A stretch of 64,000 nt of DNA from Telmatactis stephensoni (GCA_029948255.1 JALIZF010001868.1:62001-126000); one strand, 5' to 3'. Shown: positions 23,935-34,304, counted from the stretch's first letter. A program made the numbers and translations. The notes: generated from the sequence alone by a model not told the origin.

Positions 23935-24439
23935 CACGTGGTGATGCCATTCAGTGTTAAACACAATATCAACTTCGGTAAGTGCTTTTGTCTTTGTGGC
24001 TTATTTAAATACTTGATATTTGTTTGTTGTGCTTTTTGTATATGCAATTAATTGACGTTTTCACTTGGTCGAATTCTTAAAACATGTCGTATAACATAAC
24101 TACGATGATAAAACTTGGCAGAGTGATATACGTAAGTCGTTTTTGCCTAATAGTTATGTCTTTAAAGCGACACTGAAAATCTTGCATGCAGGATCGAGGC
24201 CACTGTCATGGATGAGTGATCAAATTGGATTTGCAAGCTAGTTTACATTGGCTTTGTCAAAATATATTCATAGTTGTTTCGGTACCTTTATCATACTTGA
24301 CAATCCAGTACTCCTGTTCATGGACAATCCTTCAAGGAGTTTCTAAGGATATCTTTTCTCTATCAAATTATCGGTGATTAAATACTCGAGAATGGTTAAC
24401 TAAAACAACATTTAAGGAATCCAGTGAGAGAGAAAAGCG

Positions 24440-24859
24440 ATGGGCATGCAAGTAGAACAAGCGAACGAGTCCAGTTGTGACGAAATTTTGAGTATGAGTC
24501 CTCAAGCTCACGACAAATCTTTACTCCAAGAATCACATATGAATGAACATACCATCTCTAATGAAGAACTCAAGATTCATGACGATCAAAAACAAAATAA
24601 TCTAACAGACGTCGACTGTACTAGTAAAACTGAGATGGTACAACCTAAAAGAATACTACACGCAAAACCACGGCTTCACCGAAGAAAAAGCAGTTCATTA
24701 TCAGAACTAGACAAAGCTATAAGTTTATTGAAATTGGAGGATTCTCGGTCCAAAATTCGTCGATATCACTCTTTTGACTTTTCGCCGGATGGTACGGAGA
24801 CTCATGTGGACGACACGGATGGATTGTTGACAACATCTTTGTGTTCCACTGAACTTTAG
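24440..24859 (+). CDS. CSTEL-tail family member 3 (139 aa, unrecognised)
   Basis: Unrecognised single-exon protein ending DGLLTTSLCSTEL-stop, the same last 13 residues as member 4 but in different codons (TTG TTG ACA ACA TCT against CTT CTC ACA ACT TCG). The first 60 residues are acidic and polar; the second half is basic, with LHRRKSSSLSELDK (about residues 79-92) and KIRRYHSFDFSPD (about 104-116), which resemble PKA or 14-3-3-type R-R-x-S sites. No signal peptide or membrane segment. ATG at 24440 follows an AG-rich leader; a second ATG two codons on (MQVEQ) is also possible. The stop codon lies in the first unit of a 107-bp minisatellite that runs on into the 3' flank. Confidence 0.8.
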   Translation: MGMQVEQANESSCDEILSMSPQAHDKSLLQESHMNEHTISNEELKIHDDQKQNNLTDVDCTSKTEMVQPKRILHAKPRLHRRKSSSLSELDKAISLLKLEDSRSKIRRYHSFDFSPDGTETHVDDTDGLLTTSLCSTEL

Positions 24860-25200
24860 CTCTTGATCCCAAGAAGGAAATACATTGATGCTGTTTTTGT
24901 TACTTTTCAGAAAAATTGACAATGCCTGGACAATTGATAGGATATCTTTAGTCCACTGAGCTTTATTACTTGATCCCAGGAAAGAAGCACGGGCATTGCA
25001 GCTGCTATCTTTCTTACTTTGCAGGCAAATTGACAATGCCTGGATGACTTTGAGGGACATCTTTAGTTCAGTTCTTGATCCCAAGAAGAAAGTGCATTGC
25101 TGCCGTTTTTCTTACTTTTCAAGAAAATTGATAATGCCTGGATGATTTGAAAGGATATCTTTAGTTGTCACTGAACTATAGTTCATGATCCCAAGAAGGA
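24842..25200. repeat. 107-bp minisatellite that starts inside the last codons of member 3
   Basis: Landmark TTGATCCCA (ATGATCCCA in the last copy) occurs at about 24863, 24970, 25075 and 25184, giving periods near 107. Each unit has GACAATGCCTGG-like and TATCTTTAGT-like words. The unit includes TCCACTGAACTTTAG, the last codons and stop of the gene: later copies read TCCACTGAGCTTTA and TCACTGAACTATAG. Copies 2-4 are non-coding. Confidence 0.85.
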
Positions 25201-25375
25201 ATTACATTGATTGACCTTGATTTGATTTGAGACATTTTCTCGGCCAGGAACAGACTGCAAGTTTTTGGGATGTCTTCAGTGGATATAATTTGTATGTATA
25301 TATATGTAGATAGGTTTAAATGTTTATGCTTGCTGACATGCTTTGTGTATTTAGTTTATATTTAAGGAATATAAA

Positions 25376-25549
25376 ACGCGCGCGCATGTCTCTGTTACTG
25401 TGATATAAACACGATGGAAGTTGTAGAGCAAGAGAAAAGCAAGCTTAGGAACACGAGGCGTAGCCGAGTGTTTCTCTTGCTTTTCGAGTGCTCTACATCT
25501 TCCAGAGTGTTTATATCACAGTACAGAGACATAAGCGATCGTTTTATAT
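25376..25549. mobile_element. Foldback element F with GCGCGCGC end
   Basis: The left arm (ATGTCTCTGTTACTGTGATA, then TAAACAC) and the right arm (GTGTTTATATCACAGTACAG plus AGACAT) are inverted copies around a loop containing AGAGCAAGAGAAAAGCAAG and its complement. A further diverged arm at about 25588-25640 ends in CCAATCAGCGCGCGCGTTAT, the CCAATCAG-type terminus seen throughout the window. Confidence 0.8.
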
Positions 25550-25640
25550 TGCTTTTATAAAATATTTTCGACGTTTTTTGAGCGAGCCATGTCTCTGTCC
25601 TCCGATATAAACATGGTAGCCAGCCAATCAGCGCGCGCGT

Positions 25641-26803
25641 TATATCTCAAATATTTTATAAATAACCTAATATAGTTGTAAGGTAGAAAAAATGGACAAC
25701 AGGCATTTTGCAGGATCTGGTCATGTGACACAAGTCAATATCAGCTCTGATCACAAAATGGACAGAATTAAAGAGCACTTTCAGGAGTTTTACAGTTTTT
25801 GATTCTAGATCTAATAGTTCAAGACTGGAAGTTTTGAAAACTTGATTCCAGAAAGAATGGTTTTGCTGGTCGGCATGGCTTGTAAAAAATTGGAATTCCA
25901 AAAATTCATTATTCTTTTTCTGGTATATGAATAAATCCTCAAACACAGAAAAAGCCCTAGAATAAAGGTGCTGTTTGAGAATGTAGTCCATTTTGTCATC
26001 AGCTTAAATTTTTGTAACTTGTGTCGATCGGACCAGGCTTGCTAAGGTACTCAAACCACACCATAGGCCTTGGATTACCTGTGGTCATGATACGTCGTCT
26101 GCTACCATGGATACCATGCTCACTAATTAATGATGGTTATAGTTAGTGCAATAGATAGTGTTTGTATGCAGTTAGATCAAATCGCGAGCTACTGTCCTTC
26201 ACCAAAGCCTAATAGAAAGTTAATTACAATTTAATTGAAAAACAATATGTGATGAGTCGAATAGCAGACAAAGTGAAGTGATGTCAAGCGCACAAATCCG
26301 TGATAAAGGCTATAAATAAACTTAGACAGTTTGTCAAATCCCAACATAATGCTATGTAGTTTTGAACTAAAGTTGTTTGCGCGCGTTGCTATGACAACCA
26401 ATTTTGTAAATATTATGTCTAATGTCAGCCAATCATTTTGTAAATATTGTCAAATTTGGTATGTGATTTGTAATGATATCAAAATTGAGTTGCATATTTT
26501 ATATTTATAGTTCTTCATGCTTGATTGTTTCCTTTGAATAACGAAAATTGTTTTCAAGAGCATTTGTGTCTTGAGAACCCTGACGGTATTTGACGGTCAT
26601 AAAACCCGAATCAATGAAATGAACTCCGACCCTGAATAATGATATCCAATTCATAATGACTGTATCGGACGATCTGATGAAGGCCAAAAATGCTGCAATA
26701 GAATCTAGCTCATCTCAAAGATCTACAGCATAGCCAGTCAGTCTATTGTTCTTTGCTTTCTCTTTGAAACAAGCCACAAGATCTTTTTGCATACTGTACA
26801 ATC
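25641..26803. other. Spacer between members 3 and 4, no gene seen
   Basis: No supported gene. A short repeated phrase (TTTTGTAAATATTATGTCTA and TTTTGTAAATATTGTCAA, about 26401-26455) is a small duplication. The last 300 bases should hold the promoter of member 4, but I see no clear TATA box. Confidence 0.4.
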
Positions 26804-27202
26804 ATGGATACGACGGGTGAAGAGAAAGAAGACACCTCCAAAAATGTGAAATTAGAATTAACAGTCCCAAAAATCTTCACCTCATTCGACAGCGATCAAG
26901 CGCAATCAATCGATGCGTCGAAGGTACTTGACTTGAAACATAATGAAAACGACTCAAGGATTAACGCAGCAGTCGACGCCAACGCGGACTGTCCCAGTAG
27001 TCTGCTGGTACGTAGACGGAGCTCTGGAGCAATGAGCAAAAGAAGTGCTAATGATGTTAAAAGCGAGTTCTTTCTAAAAGAGCCGGAGTTTATTCGCGAT
27101 TTGAGACGTAATTCATACAGTGGCCGTTCGTACAAAGATGAATTCGACACAATGTTGGAAGATGGGCTTCTCACAACTTCGTTATGTTCCACGGAATTAT
27201 AA
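26804..27202 (+). CDS. CSTEL-tail family member 4 (132 aa, unrecognised)
   Basis: Unrecognised single-exon protein ending DGLLTTSLCSTEL-stop. It is acidic and polar for 65 residues, then has LVRRRSSGAMSKRSAND (about 68-84) and DLRRNSYSGRSYKDEFD (about 99-115). The second matches the family motif RRxS[FY]SG[RK] also seen in members 2 and 5. The ATG at 26804 (ATCATGG, a fair start context) gives MDTTGEEKEDTSK. No signal peptide, membrane helix or cysteine-rich region. It lies 1.9 kb after member 3 on the same strand, so these two may be a tandem duplicate pair. The 166-codon frame on the opposite strand is a shadow. Function unknown. Confidence 0.8.
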   Translation: MDTTGEEKEDTSKNVKLELTVPKIFTSFDSDQAQSIDASKVLDLKHNENDSRINAAVDANADCPSSLLVRRRSSGAMSKRSANDVKSEFFLKEPEFIRDLRRNSYSGRSYKDEFDTMLEDGLLTTSLCSTEL

Positions 27203-28913
27203 ATAGATGAATCTTTTTTCTCTTCACTGGCTTGGCGCGATATGCTACAAGATTTCGAGAGATCAGTTGCTAGCTGGTAAGGTTTCATGTGATTACTAAA
27301 CAGTATTGCAGAAGATGGTACTTTGTTGCCGTTTTGCTTACATGGCTTAGTGTGAACTAAGACAATAATGTAGGAGATGAACACAAATTTGTTCATGCAG
27401 TTAATAATATTAGAGAATATAGATAGAACGCTCTGATAAGAACTAGAAAATATTAATGAAGTATATCAGGAGACAAGCCCACAGATAAGAAATGAATGGA
27501 TAAGAAATCATCTGGTTTTGGCTTTGGCATATTGTATTTAGATAATAACCGTTTTTAAATGTGATATGTTTTACGCGCTAACTGGAGACACTGTACGTTC
27601 GCACACACTATAACTGCATTCTAATAGTGCAATAATACTGTTGTTATTGTAGTTAGATATCGTGGCTACTGCACAAAGATGCGCGCGCACTGGAAATTGA
27701 CAAGACAAGGTGTCTCAAAAGTTTGTGCCCCTGTTTTTTAACTGAAATAGTTTTTTATTAACTGGCCCTGGACTACCTCAATTCTAGGGTGTTCTTCTAT
27801 GCTGTGTCTACTATTTATGTGAGGAATTTCAGCAGCGCACGTGCATGGCCATGGCCTCCTTTGGTTTTATCACATTATTTAATAATCGCGATATCAAATG
27901 TGATAACTCTTGGAGTGATGAAAAATGACATCTTGTTGTATGCTTTGCTTGATGAAAATTTCACTTTTTTCAAGTGTTTTTGAATTTTCTTTGGCTGACA
28001 TTCCAGAAATTCGCACTGCAGATCTTTGAGCTTGTAATTAATGTGATTTGTTTTCGTTATATTTTGAAAATGAATGAACAGGAAGTTTGAGAAACTCAAA
28101 ACTGCTAACTGTGAACAATTGAAATGGTGGCACCGAAAACGCACAGACATGAAAAGAGCCCGTTTTGAGATTTAAATGCGGATGAATTAATTAAAACTAA
28201 GAACATCAACTGCAAGATTGTTTATAAAATGTCCGGAAAATGCTTTTCCATATAGCCGAAATAAGATAATACAAAATCAGGGGTAAAAACACCTTGTTTT
28301 CTGTGCGCTACTTTAAAATGGTGAGTAGGTAACGCGGAAGTAAGACGGGAAAGGAAGAGACAACGTAGAAGACGAGGGGGGAGTACTATGGAGTTGTAAT
28401 TTCAGAAGATGCGTTATTACGTGTTACATCATTATTCTGATTTGTTGCGTTATATGGTGGCCAGGGGAACTATCCTCTGCCTCTATTCAAGGGAAAAAAC
28501 TAGTGAATAAAAGTGTACGCGCTTATGAAAGACAGCCACTATTCAACAAAACAAGTACACAGTGATCTTCATCCTGAACCAGTCGGTAAAGATTTAACTG
28601 TCTTGGAACCAAAGATCAAACTGAGTGGGATATTCAAGGTCTTGGGTTCAAAAAGATAGACATCGAAGAACATGATCAGCTCATTTCGGTCTTGTCATCA
28701 CACCAGGTCTATAATTACGTCACGGTTAAACCTGCATAATATCACTGCATGCATTAATATACATTGACTTTTGCCCTAATGTCATGTAACAATTCAATTC
28801 AATGATAACGAAGTGTGGGTATCATTGAATGCACTGAGGGAGATGGTGTTGGTGATCGCGACGAATCGAAACAAACTAAGTCATTTACTTCAGTCAAAGC
28901 TGTTCGTATTGTA
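27203..28913. other. Non-coding stretch after member 4
   Basis: AT-rich; I see no supported gene, tandem array or clear inverted repeat. Frames at 27789-27983 and 27875-28150 overlap on opposite strands without a recognisable motif. Confidence 0.4.
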
Positions 28914-29148
28914 AAGCCTGGTTTACACTCGTTTGTAAAGCCTTGTTTACACTAGCGACACAAACATACAAGCAACATATTCATATTACGTTTATCAAAT
29001 AAGTGTGAAAAAGACAAGCACTGCAAATGAGCAGTACATTACTGAGTCTGTGTATGTTGCTTATGCTTATGTCACTAGTGAAAAGACGAGCAGTACATTA
29101 CTGAGTCTGTTGCTAATTATACTTATGCCGCTATTGTGAACCAGGCTT
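28914..29148. mobile_element. MITE with AAGCCTGGTTTACAC ends
   Basis: The left end AAGCCTGGTTTACAC and the right end GTGAACCAGGCTT are inverted. The left end is partly repeated at 28937 (AAGCCTTGTTTACACTAG). Inside, GAGCAGTACATTACTGAGTC is directly repeated (about 29028 and 29088). No coding capacity. Confidence 0.8.
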
Positions 29149-29565
29149 AATTAAGAGAGCAGTTCAATCAGCAATGTTTGGTTGCCGCGGACTATACATG
29201 GCTTTGTTGTATTTTTGATTCACAAACGTGAGACAGTTGGCTCTGTAGTTCTCATCTTGTGATGTTTCAAACTTGATCGCCCAAGGACATACTTGGCTCT
29301 CTAGTACTTTTGACCTACAGTTGGCTCCATGTATATAGTTTTTAATATAGTTTTTAATCTTGTTATGGTTCAAAGTTTGATTGCCAAGGGCTATGCTTTG
29401 CTCTTTAGTTCTTTTGGCGTCATACTTGTATAATTATTTTATGATGACGTTTTTCTTACTGTGGAAAATTACCGACCACTCGTGACGGGGACCACGAAGA
29501 CGCTACCAAAGAATGCAACTGATGAAATTGCAAGATGAAACGCAAAAATATCTATCTTGAGGAGG

Positions 29566-29880
29566 ACTAGTACAAGCACGTTTTGACACACCCACTTCAC
29601 TCTAAAAAAGAAATGAATAGTCCTCTTTCGAGAGATGCTTCACCTAGTACATATACAAAGGAATTTGAACGAGGCTAAGTGGAAAGAGCTCGTACTTATG
29701 GACTTTCGTCTAGCTAAGAATGACTGAGCTTTACGCTCGTAGCCTTGTCTTGGTTACGTGTATGTAGTAAGTGAAGCATGTCTGGGAAGTTGGTTACTGT
29801 GGTTACTGCTAACCGGATAAAAAGTAAAATATCTATGAGAAGGACTAGCACAAGCACGTTTTGCCACACCCACTTCATGT
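29566..29880. repeat. Direct repeat pair of about 35 bp
   Basis: ACTAGTACAAGCACGTTTTG plus ACACACCCACTTCA at 29566 recurs as ACTAGCACAAGCACGTTTTG plus CCACACCCACTTCA at 29846. The 245 bases between show no gene. Confidence 0.75.
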
Positions 29881-30387
29881 TCAGCCCACATCAGACAAGT
29901 TTAATAAAAGATAGATTATTAATTGCTTTGTTCGATTAGTCTTAACCTGTTTTATCATCAATATATCTTAGCAATGATTATCAACGATAACAGCAGTAGA
30001 CGGGTTAATTGAACTTCAATGATTTAAAATAACATGGCGAGAATCTACCAGTTAGGCAGTTCCAATCTGTTTTGGCCAGTGAATCAAAAATTGACACATA
30101 AAGAACGAAAAAAGATATATTTAGAGGGCTTAAGATTAAAAATGTTTTAAGGGGATTGAGCTTAGGATTTTGATTCAGTGTGATAAAAACGACTTTCGAT
30201 AGTTATCTACTATATATAGGGTTAGTCAGTACGTCAGACAATAATGCCAGCCAGCCCAAGTAACTACTCATGAATACTTGACCTTAGCCAACTGATGGCA
30301 TATAAAAAAGCACTCTCCAAAACCTAGCCATCTTGGTACTTTTACTCATCAAAATACTAGATAACACATTACAATCTTCTATCTAAC

Positions 30388-30513
30388 ATGGCGCAAGAAT
30401 CCCAGGATTTAAATTATTTCTATCATCATCAGAAAGGTCACGACCAAATGGTTTACCTCAGGGGTTTGCTATTTGTTAGCCTCAATCATGCATTAGAGAT
30501 TCTACAAGTCTAG
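30388..30513 (+). CDS. Candidate small ORF or first exon behind a TATA box (41 aa)
   Basis: TATAAAAAAG at 30301-30310 lies about 80 bases upstream of an ATG in good context (AACATGG). The frame reads MAQESQDLNYFYHHQKGHDQ and continues to 41 residues. It lies between members 4 and 5 of the CSTEL-tail cluster, but no CSTEL tail follows in any frame I read before 31074. It could be a decayed family member, a first exon, or chance. Support is the TATA-ATG geometry only. Confidence 0.2.
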   Translation: MAQESQDLNYFYHHQKGHDQMVYLRGLLFVSLNHALEILQV

Positions 30514-31074
30514 ACTTTTCCATGTTACAAAAAAGAACTAAAAATAGATTTGGTATCGGTGTTGAACAAGCTTAAGAGCTAGTACGTGTACAACGTAGCA
30601 TACCATGTAGATTATAGGACCTTATAGGCTGTTTAGGGTCATGTCTCCTTTATTAAATGAAATGCTTACTCCTTTTTCAAAAATATATGCCCATCTAGTA
30701 ATTATTCCGGTCATTGATATCTCAATTGAGGAAACAGAATATCCACAAAAGTTTATATACATACTGATTTTAGTGAACTTGAACAACTTTTAAATCTTCA
30801 TTTCAGTAGTGAATGTTTGTAATTTTTCCATGGATTAGACACACAGTCGTACTGCGTGTCAATTTTCATTTGTCTTGACATATTATTATTCATGTTGTTG
30901 GTGTCCCACAGCGCTCATCAAAAAGCATGATTTTGAACAATATTCAGACAAGTTTGAATACGTGAAGTCATGCCAGTGACATGCACTGACGCACCGAGGT
31001 GCTTCTGATTATTACATAATTCAAATGAACTCTATCGACAACTCGGCAGCAAAAATACATGATATATTCTCCTA

Positions 31075-32158
31075 TTAAAGTTCTGTAGAGCACAAATTAG
31101 TTTCCAACATTCCATTCGTATCACGATGGGTTTCCGACTGAACCCTAATCCGAGCGCTACACGATCGACTTCGGTCCTCGTCGGTGATCTGAGACCAAAA
31201 TGGAAACTCGAATGAGTTGCTGTTTTTTCGCTCGAGCAACTTTTTGTCGGAGACTGCACGCTGTTTCAATCCACGCTCTAAGCTTAAGGTGGAAAACTTA
31301 GAAGACCTGAGTTCTTGCTTTGCACCTAAAGGCTTTCGTAGCATTGAAGTCAGTTTGATCGCTATATCTGCGTTGATAGTTCGTGCGGAAAGCGTGATCA
31401 TCGCGATTAATGTTTTTAAGGTCGATAATCTTATAAAACACGGGTGGCTGTAAATACTTAGATCTTTGTTGTTCTGGGGAGCCGGCCGTTGTATGGTTGG
31501 AATTACTAGGGGTAATACTTTTGATTTTATCTTTAATTCTGCCGCTGAATGATCGACTTCTTCGTAGAGAGCGAAAACCGATCGGAGGTTCCACGTTTTT
31601 TTCACACTGCGATTTTGATTGAATTTTTTTGGTGAACCATGCCGGGAAGAACTTAGTGGCCTTCTTTGTATCATTTTGTTCGAGCTGAAGTGATTCCATG
31701 ACTTGATTACCATCGTTTGACGTTTCCTGCTGCGGAGACGCACTCAATGACCCGCGAGGGCAGTACTTTCCCTGTATACACGTATCCAGTACTTCTTTCC
31801 CTTCAACTAAAATCTTCATGTGAAATTCTTTATAATCAGTCAGATCAGAGTGACTTTGCTTTTGAAGCTTAGGACGACGTCGTGCGCTCATTGCGTAAGG
31901 CGGTGGATATTTGGGCCTTGGTTCGGTGTTTGGAAGCTGGTTTGATCCATGAATTTTTTGTTGAGTAAGGTTGCCAATTTCCACCTTATCTCTGTTGCCT
32001 GAACCGTTACATATATCATCCCCCTCTCGAAAATCACTTAAGCAGCATTCATGAAGGCTATGTTCTAAGTGAGTGGTTGATCCAGATAGCGTCTCGTTCA
32101 TCTGTGGTTCAATCCTTAGCGTTAAGTCACGAGCAGGTTTCTTCATCGCAGAAGTCAT
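31075..32158 (-). CDS. CSTEL-tail family member 5 (long form) with a reading-frame break
   Basis: Unrecognised. The frame from ATG 32156-32158 runs 286 codons and stops near 31298. The family tail (NGMLETNLCSTEL-stop, ending 31075) is in the next frame, which is open across the junction. Either a frameshift or a 46-base intron (31306-31261, CAG|GTCTTC...GAAACAG|CGT) joins them to give about 345 residues. The first part carries RSLRRSRSFSGRIKDK, the family's RRxSxSG[RK] motif, and QRRYSDQTDF; the second has RSRSCSARI just before the tail. A proline-rich word PRPKYPPPYAMS lies in the N-terminal half. No membrane segment. TTTATAAACA, a TATA-like word, lies about 42 bases upstream. It could be an intact gene with a mini-intron, an assembly indel or a recent pseudogene. 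Confidence 0.65.
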
Positions 32159-32199
32159 CTTGGTCTCGTTCTAACCATCTTTACAGCTAGCATTACGTG

Positions 32200-32205
32200 T
32201 TTATA
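32200..32205 (-). promoter_or_regulatory. TATA-like box of member 5
   Basis: TATAAA reads on the - strand about 42 bases upstream of the start codon, in GTTTATAAACACG. The short distance would leave a very short 5' UTR, so this is tentative. Confidence 0.35.
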
Positions 32206-32540
32206 AACAGCCAGAGGTCACATTTACATTAGTTAAAATATTGGAAGGCTTCACTTAACGTCTTGATTACATTTGATTAAACGTTCCATTTGATTCATGA
32301 TCACACGTTCGAAAGCCTCACCACTAGAAAATCTTCATAACTAACATAGTACATTCCAATATCCTTACGCACTGAATACTTGTGTGACAAATACAGGTAA
32401 TCTGATAGAACACTAGGGCATAATGAACGAACATAAATTGAGGTGCTGTCTGACACAGGAATCCCAAGACTTCATATACAACCTATGACGTCATATGTCC
32501 TGTTTTTCTTGGGCCTTGGCCATGTATGATTATCGATTTA

Positions 32541-32704
32541 GTGACAACCTCTAAAATGACCAGCTCTGTACAATGACCATCTCTGTACACTGACCAGCTC
32601 TGTACCAGCTCTGTACAATAACCAGCTCTGTACAATAACCACCTCTGTACAATGACCAGCTCTGTGCAATATGACCAGCTCTCTATAATGACCACCTCGC
32701 TAGA
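32541..32704. repeat. 17-bp tandem array, variant ACAATGACCAGCTCTGT
   Basis: About nine diverged units. The array is cut at its right edge by the MITE at 32705; array-like TCTCTACAATG resumes at 33089 just after the element. It is the same repeat family as 34305-35029. Confidence 0.9.
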
Positions 32705-33086
32705 GGGTCTCAATGGGGTTAACCGTTAGCCGTAAAAGGGCCAAAAATTTAGCTGTTAGACGTAGAAATAGAAAAAAAATTAACCGTTAGCCGTAAAAAT
32801 GTCAGTCGTCAAACGTTTTTCTGACAAGGATTTTTCGTTTGACGAAACGCAAATATGTAGGGGGTTTGTATGAGTCTTGTTTCGTCATCTAGTACTGGAG
32901 AATAGAGCTGGGGGCCTTGTGCCGTAAATCAGAAGAGTCCTAAAACGTCAAGTGTGTGTTATTCATCGATTAAAATTAATTTTTAACATTAAAAAATAAT
33001 AATGAAAATTAATTATTAACCTTATACTTAGCCGTAACGGGCGAATTTAACCGTTAACCGTAAAAGCCACTACCCCATTGAGACCC
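32705..33086. mobile_element. MITE with GGGTCTCAATGGGGT ends, inserted in the 17-bp array
   Basis: The ends GGGTCTCAATGGGGT and ACCCCATTGAGACCC are perfect inverted copies. Next to each end are AACCGTTAGCCGTAAAA-type words, repeated several times inside. About 382 bp, no gene. Array sequence on both sides makes the insertion direct to see. Confidence 0.85.
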
Positions 33087-33931
33087 TTTTCTCTACAATG
33101 TTACGTTACATAGTTTATCTTATTACAATTTGTTTATGTTATATAAAAATATTTATTATATATACATATCCGGAGATTTACTCACTAAAATTCCATTTAG
33201 TAAATGTTCGTTCGTTCATTGCTCTCAGCCAATCAGAATGCGCGTATAGTTTTCTTCACTTGTGAGGAAAACGATACGTCGATCCAATCAGAAGTGACTT
33301 CATTTCTTATGAAAATTTTTCTTCAAACTGGCTTTACTTTTTATTGAAGGATTTTCAGTCTTGGCTGTTCAATTTTTAATCTTTATCCAGTAAAAATTCA
33401 AGTAGATTAGCTTATTTACCACAAGTCATCGATGTCATGCAGAACGGAAGAGCTCTATAGGCCTAGGAAAAAGATTTTCAAAACCACGCTGTGCTGCAAA
33501 AAGCGATGGAGGATTCACGGCCGCGGCAGATTGGGAGTCACCGAATGGAAATTTAGTCTAACTGAGCCCTTTTATACAAAAGCTTGGAAAAAAACACTGA
33601 TAAATCAAGTTCAAGGTAATTTTTTCAAGCTTAGAGGGACATTTGAAACGCCGAGCATGTTTAACAGGCGTGAATTTGACAACAAAAACGTCTGTCAATG
33701 AGAACAAGTCCAAGTTACACAGAAAAGAATTCTAATTTTGCACTATTATTCACTTTAGATACAAATGAATATTATTATTGTTTTGTTTTGACGTCTGTTT
33801 GTAATATAAATTTGTTTTGTAGGGTTTTTGTCCTTTTTGAAAATCTTGAACATGGAAAAGCAAACTATTTTCAAAGAAAAATGACTAGAATTTATAGAAA
33901 TCTCGATATGCATATGATAAACAGAAAACAC

Positions 33932-34072
33932 CATGGAAAGTACTTTCTTTGTACGTTTTTTATTCACTCGTTGTTTTGTATCATAAAAACTCACTCGCTC
34001 GTTCCTCGCTCGTTCGTTCTATGATACTTCACAACTCGTGAATAAAAACCGTACGCGCGCACTTTCCATGAA
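33932..34072. mobile_element. Foldback element G
   Basis: CATGGAAAGTACTTTCTTTG...TTTTTATTCACTCGTTGTTT and the inverted CTCGTGAATAAAAACCGTAC...CACTTTCCATG form arms around a loop of CTCGCTCGTTCCTCGCTCGTT. The 108-codon frame (33698-34024) crosses it and is not accepted. Confidence 0.7.
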
Positions 34073-34081
34073 GTATTCTCT

Positions 34082-34304
34082 CTCTATATATGCTTTAGCA
34101 ATACCTGTAATTAAATAGGTCATGCCAATAAAACAAATGATTACTACTACAATGACCACCTCTACAATTATATTCTTTATACTCATTAGATAAATATTGT
34201 AAAGTTCTTTATTATCTTCTGTAACCTTGTAAAATTATGCTTTTGCAATACTTCGTATAATCAAACTGATGAGTCATGCAAATAAAGCAATAAAGCAACA
34301 ACAA
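34082..34304 (+). mobile_element. Two retroelement 3' ends abutting the 17-bp array
   Basis: GCTTTAGCAATACCTGTA...GGTCATGCCAATAAAA (34091-34133) and GCTTTTGCAATACTTCGTA...GAGTCATGCAAATAAAGC (34239-34290) look like diverged copies of one 3' terminus ending in AATAAAGC repeats. Each is followed directly by ACAATGACCACCT units. A third copy, inverted, lies at 43986-44262 beside the other 17-bp array. Confidence 0.55.

Noticed and set aside
26896..27396. 166-codon - strand frame opposite member 4
   Set aside because: Shadow of a supported + strand gene; no motif, and the + frame has the conserved tail.
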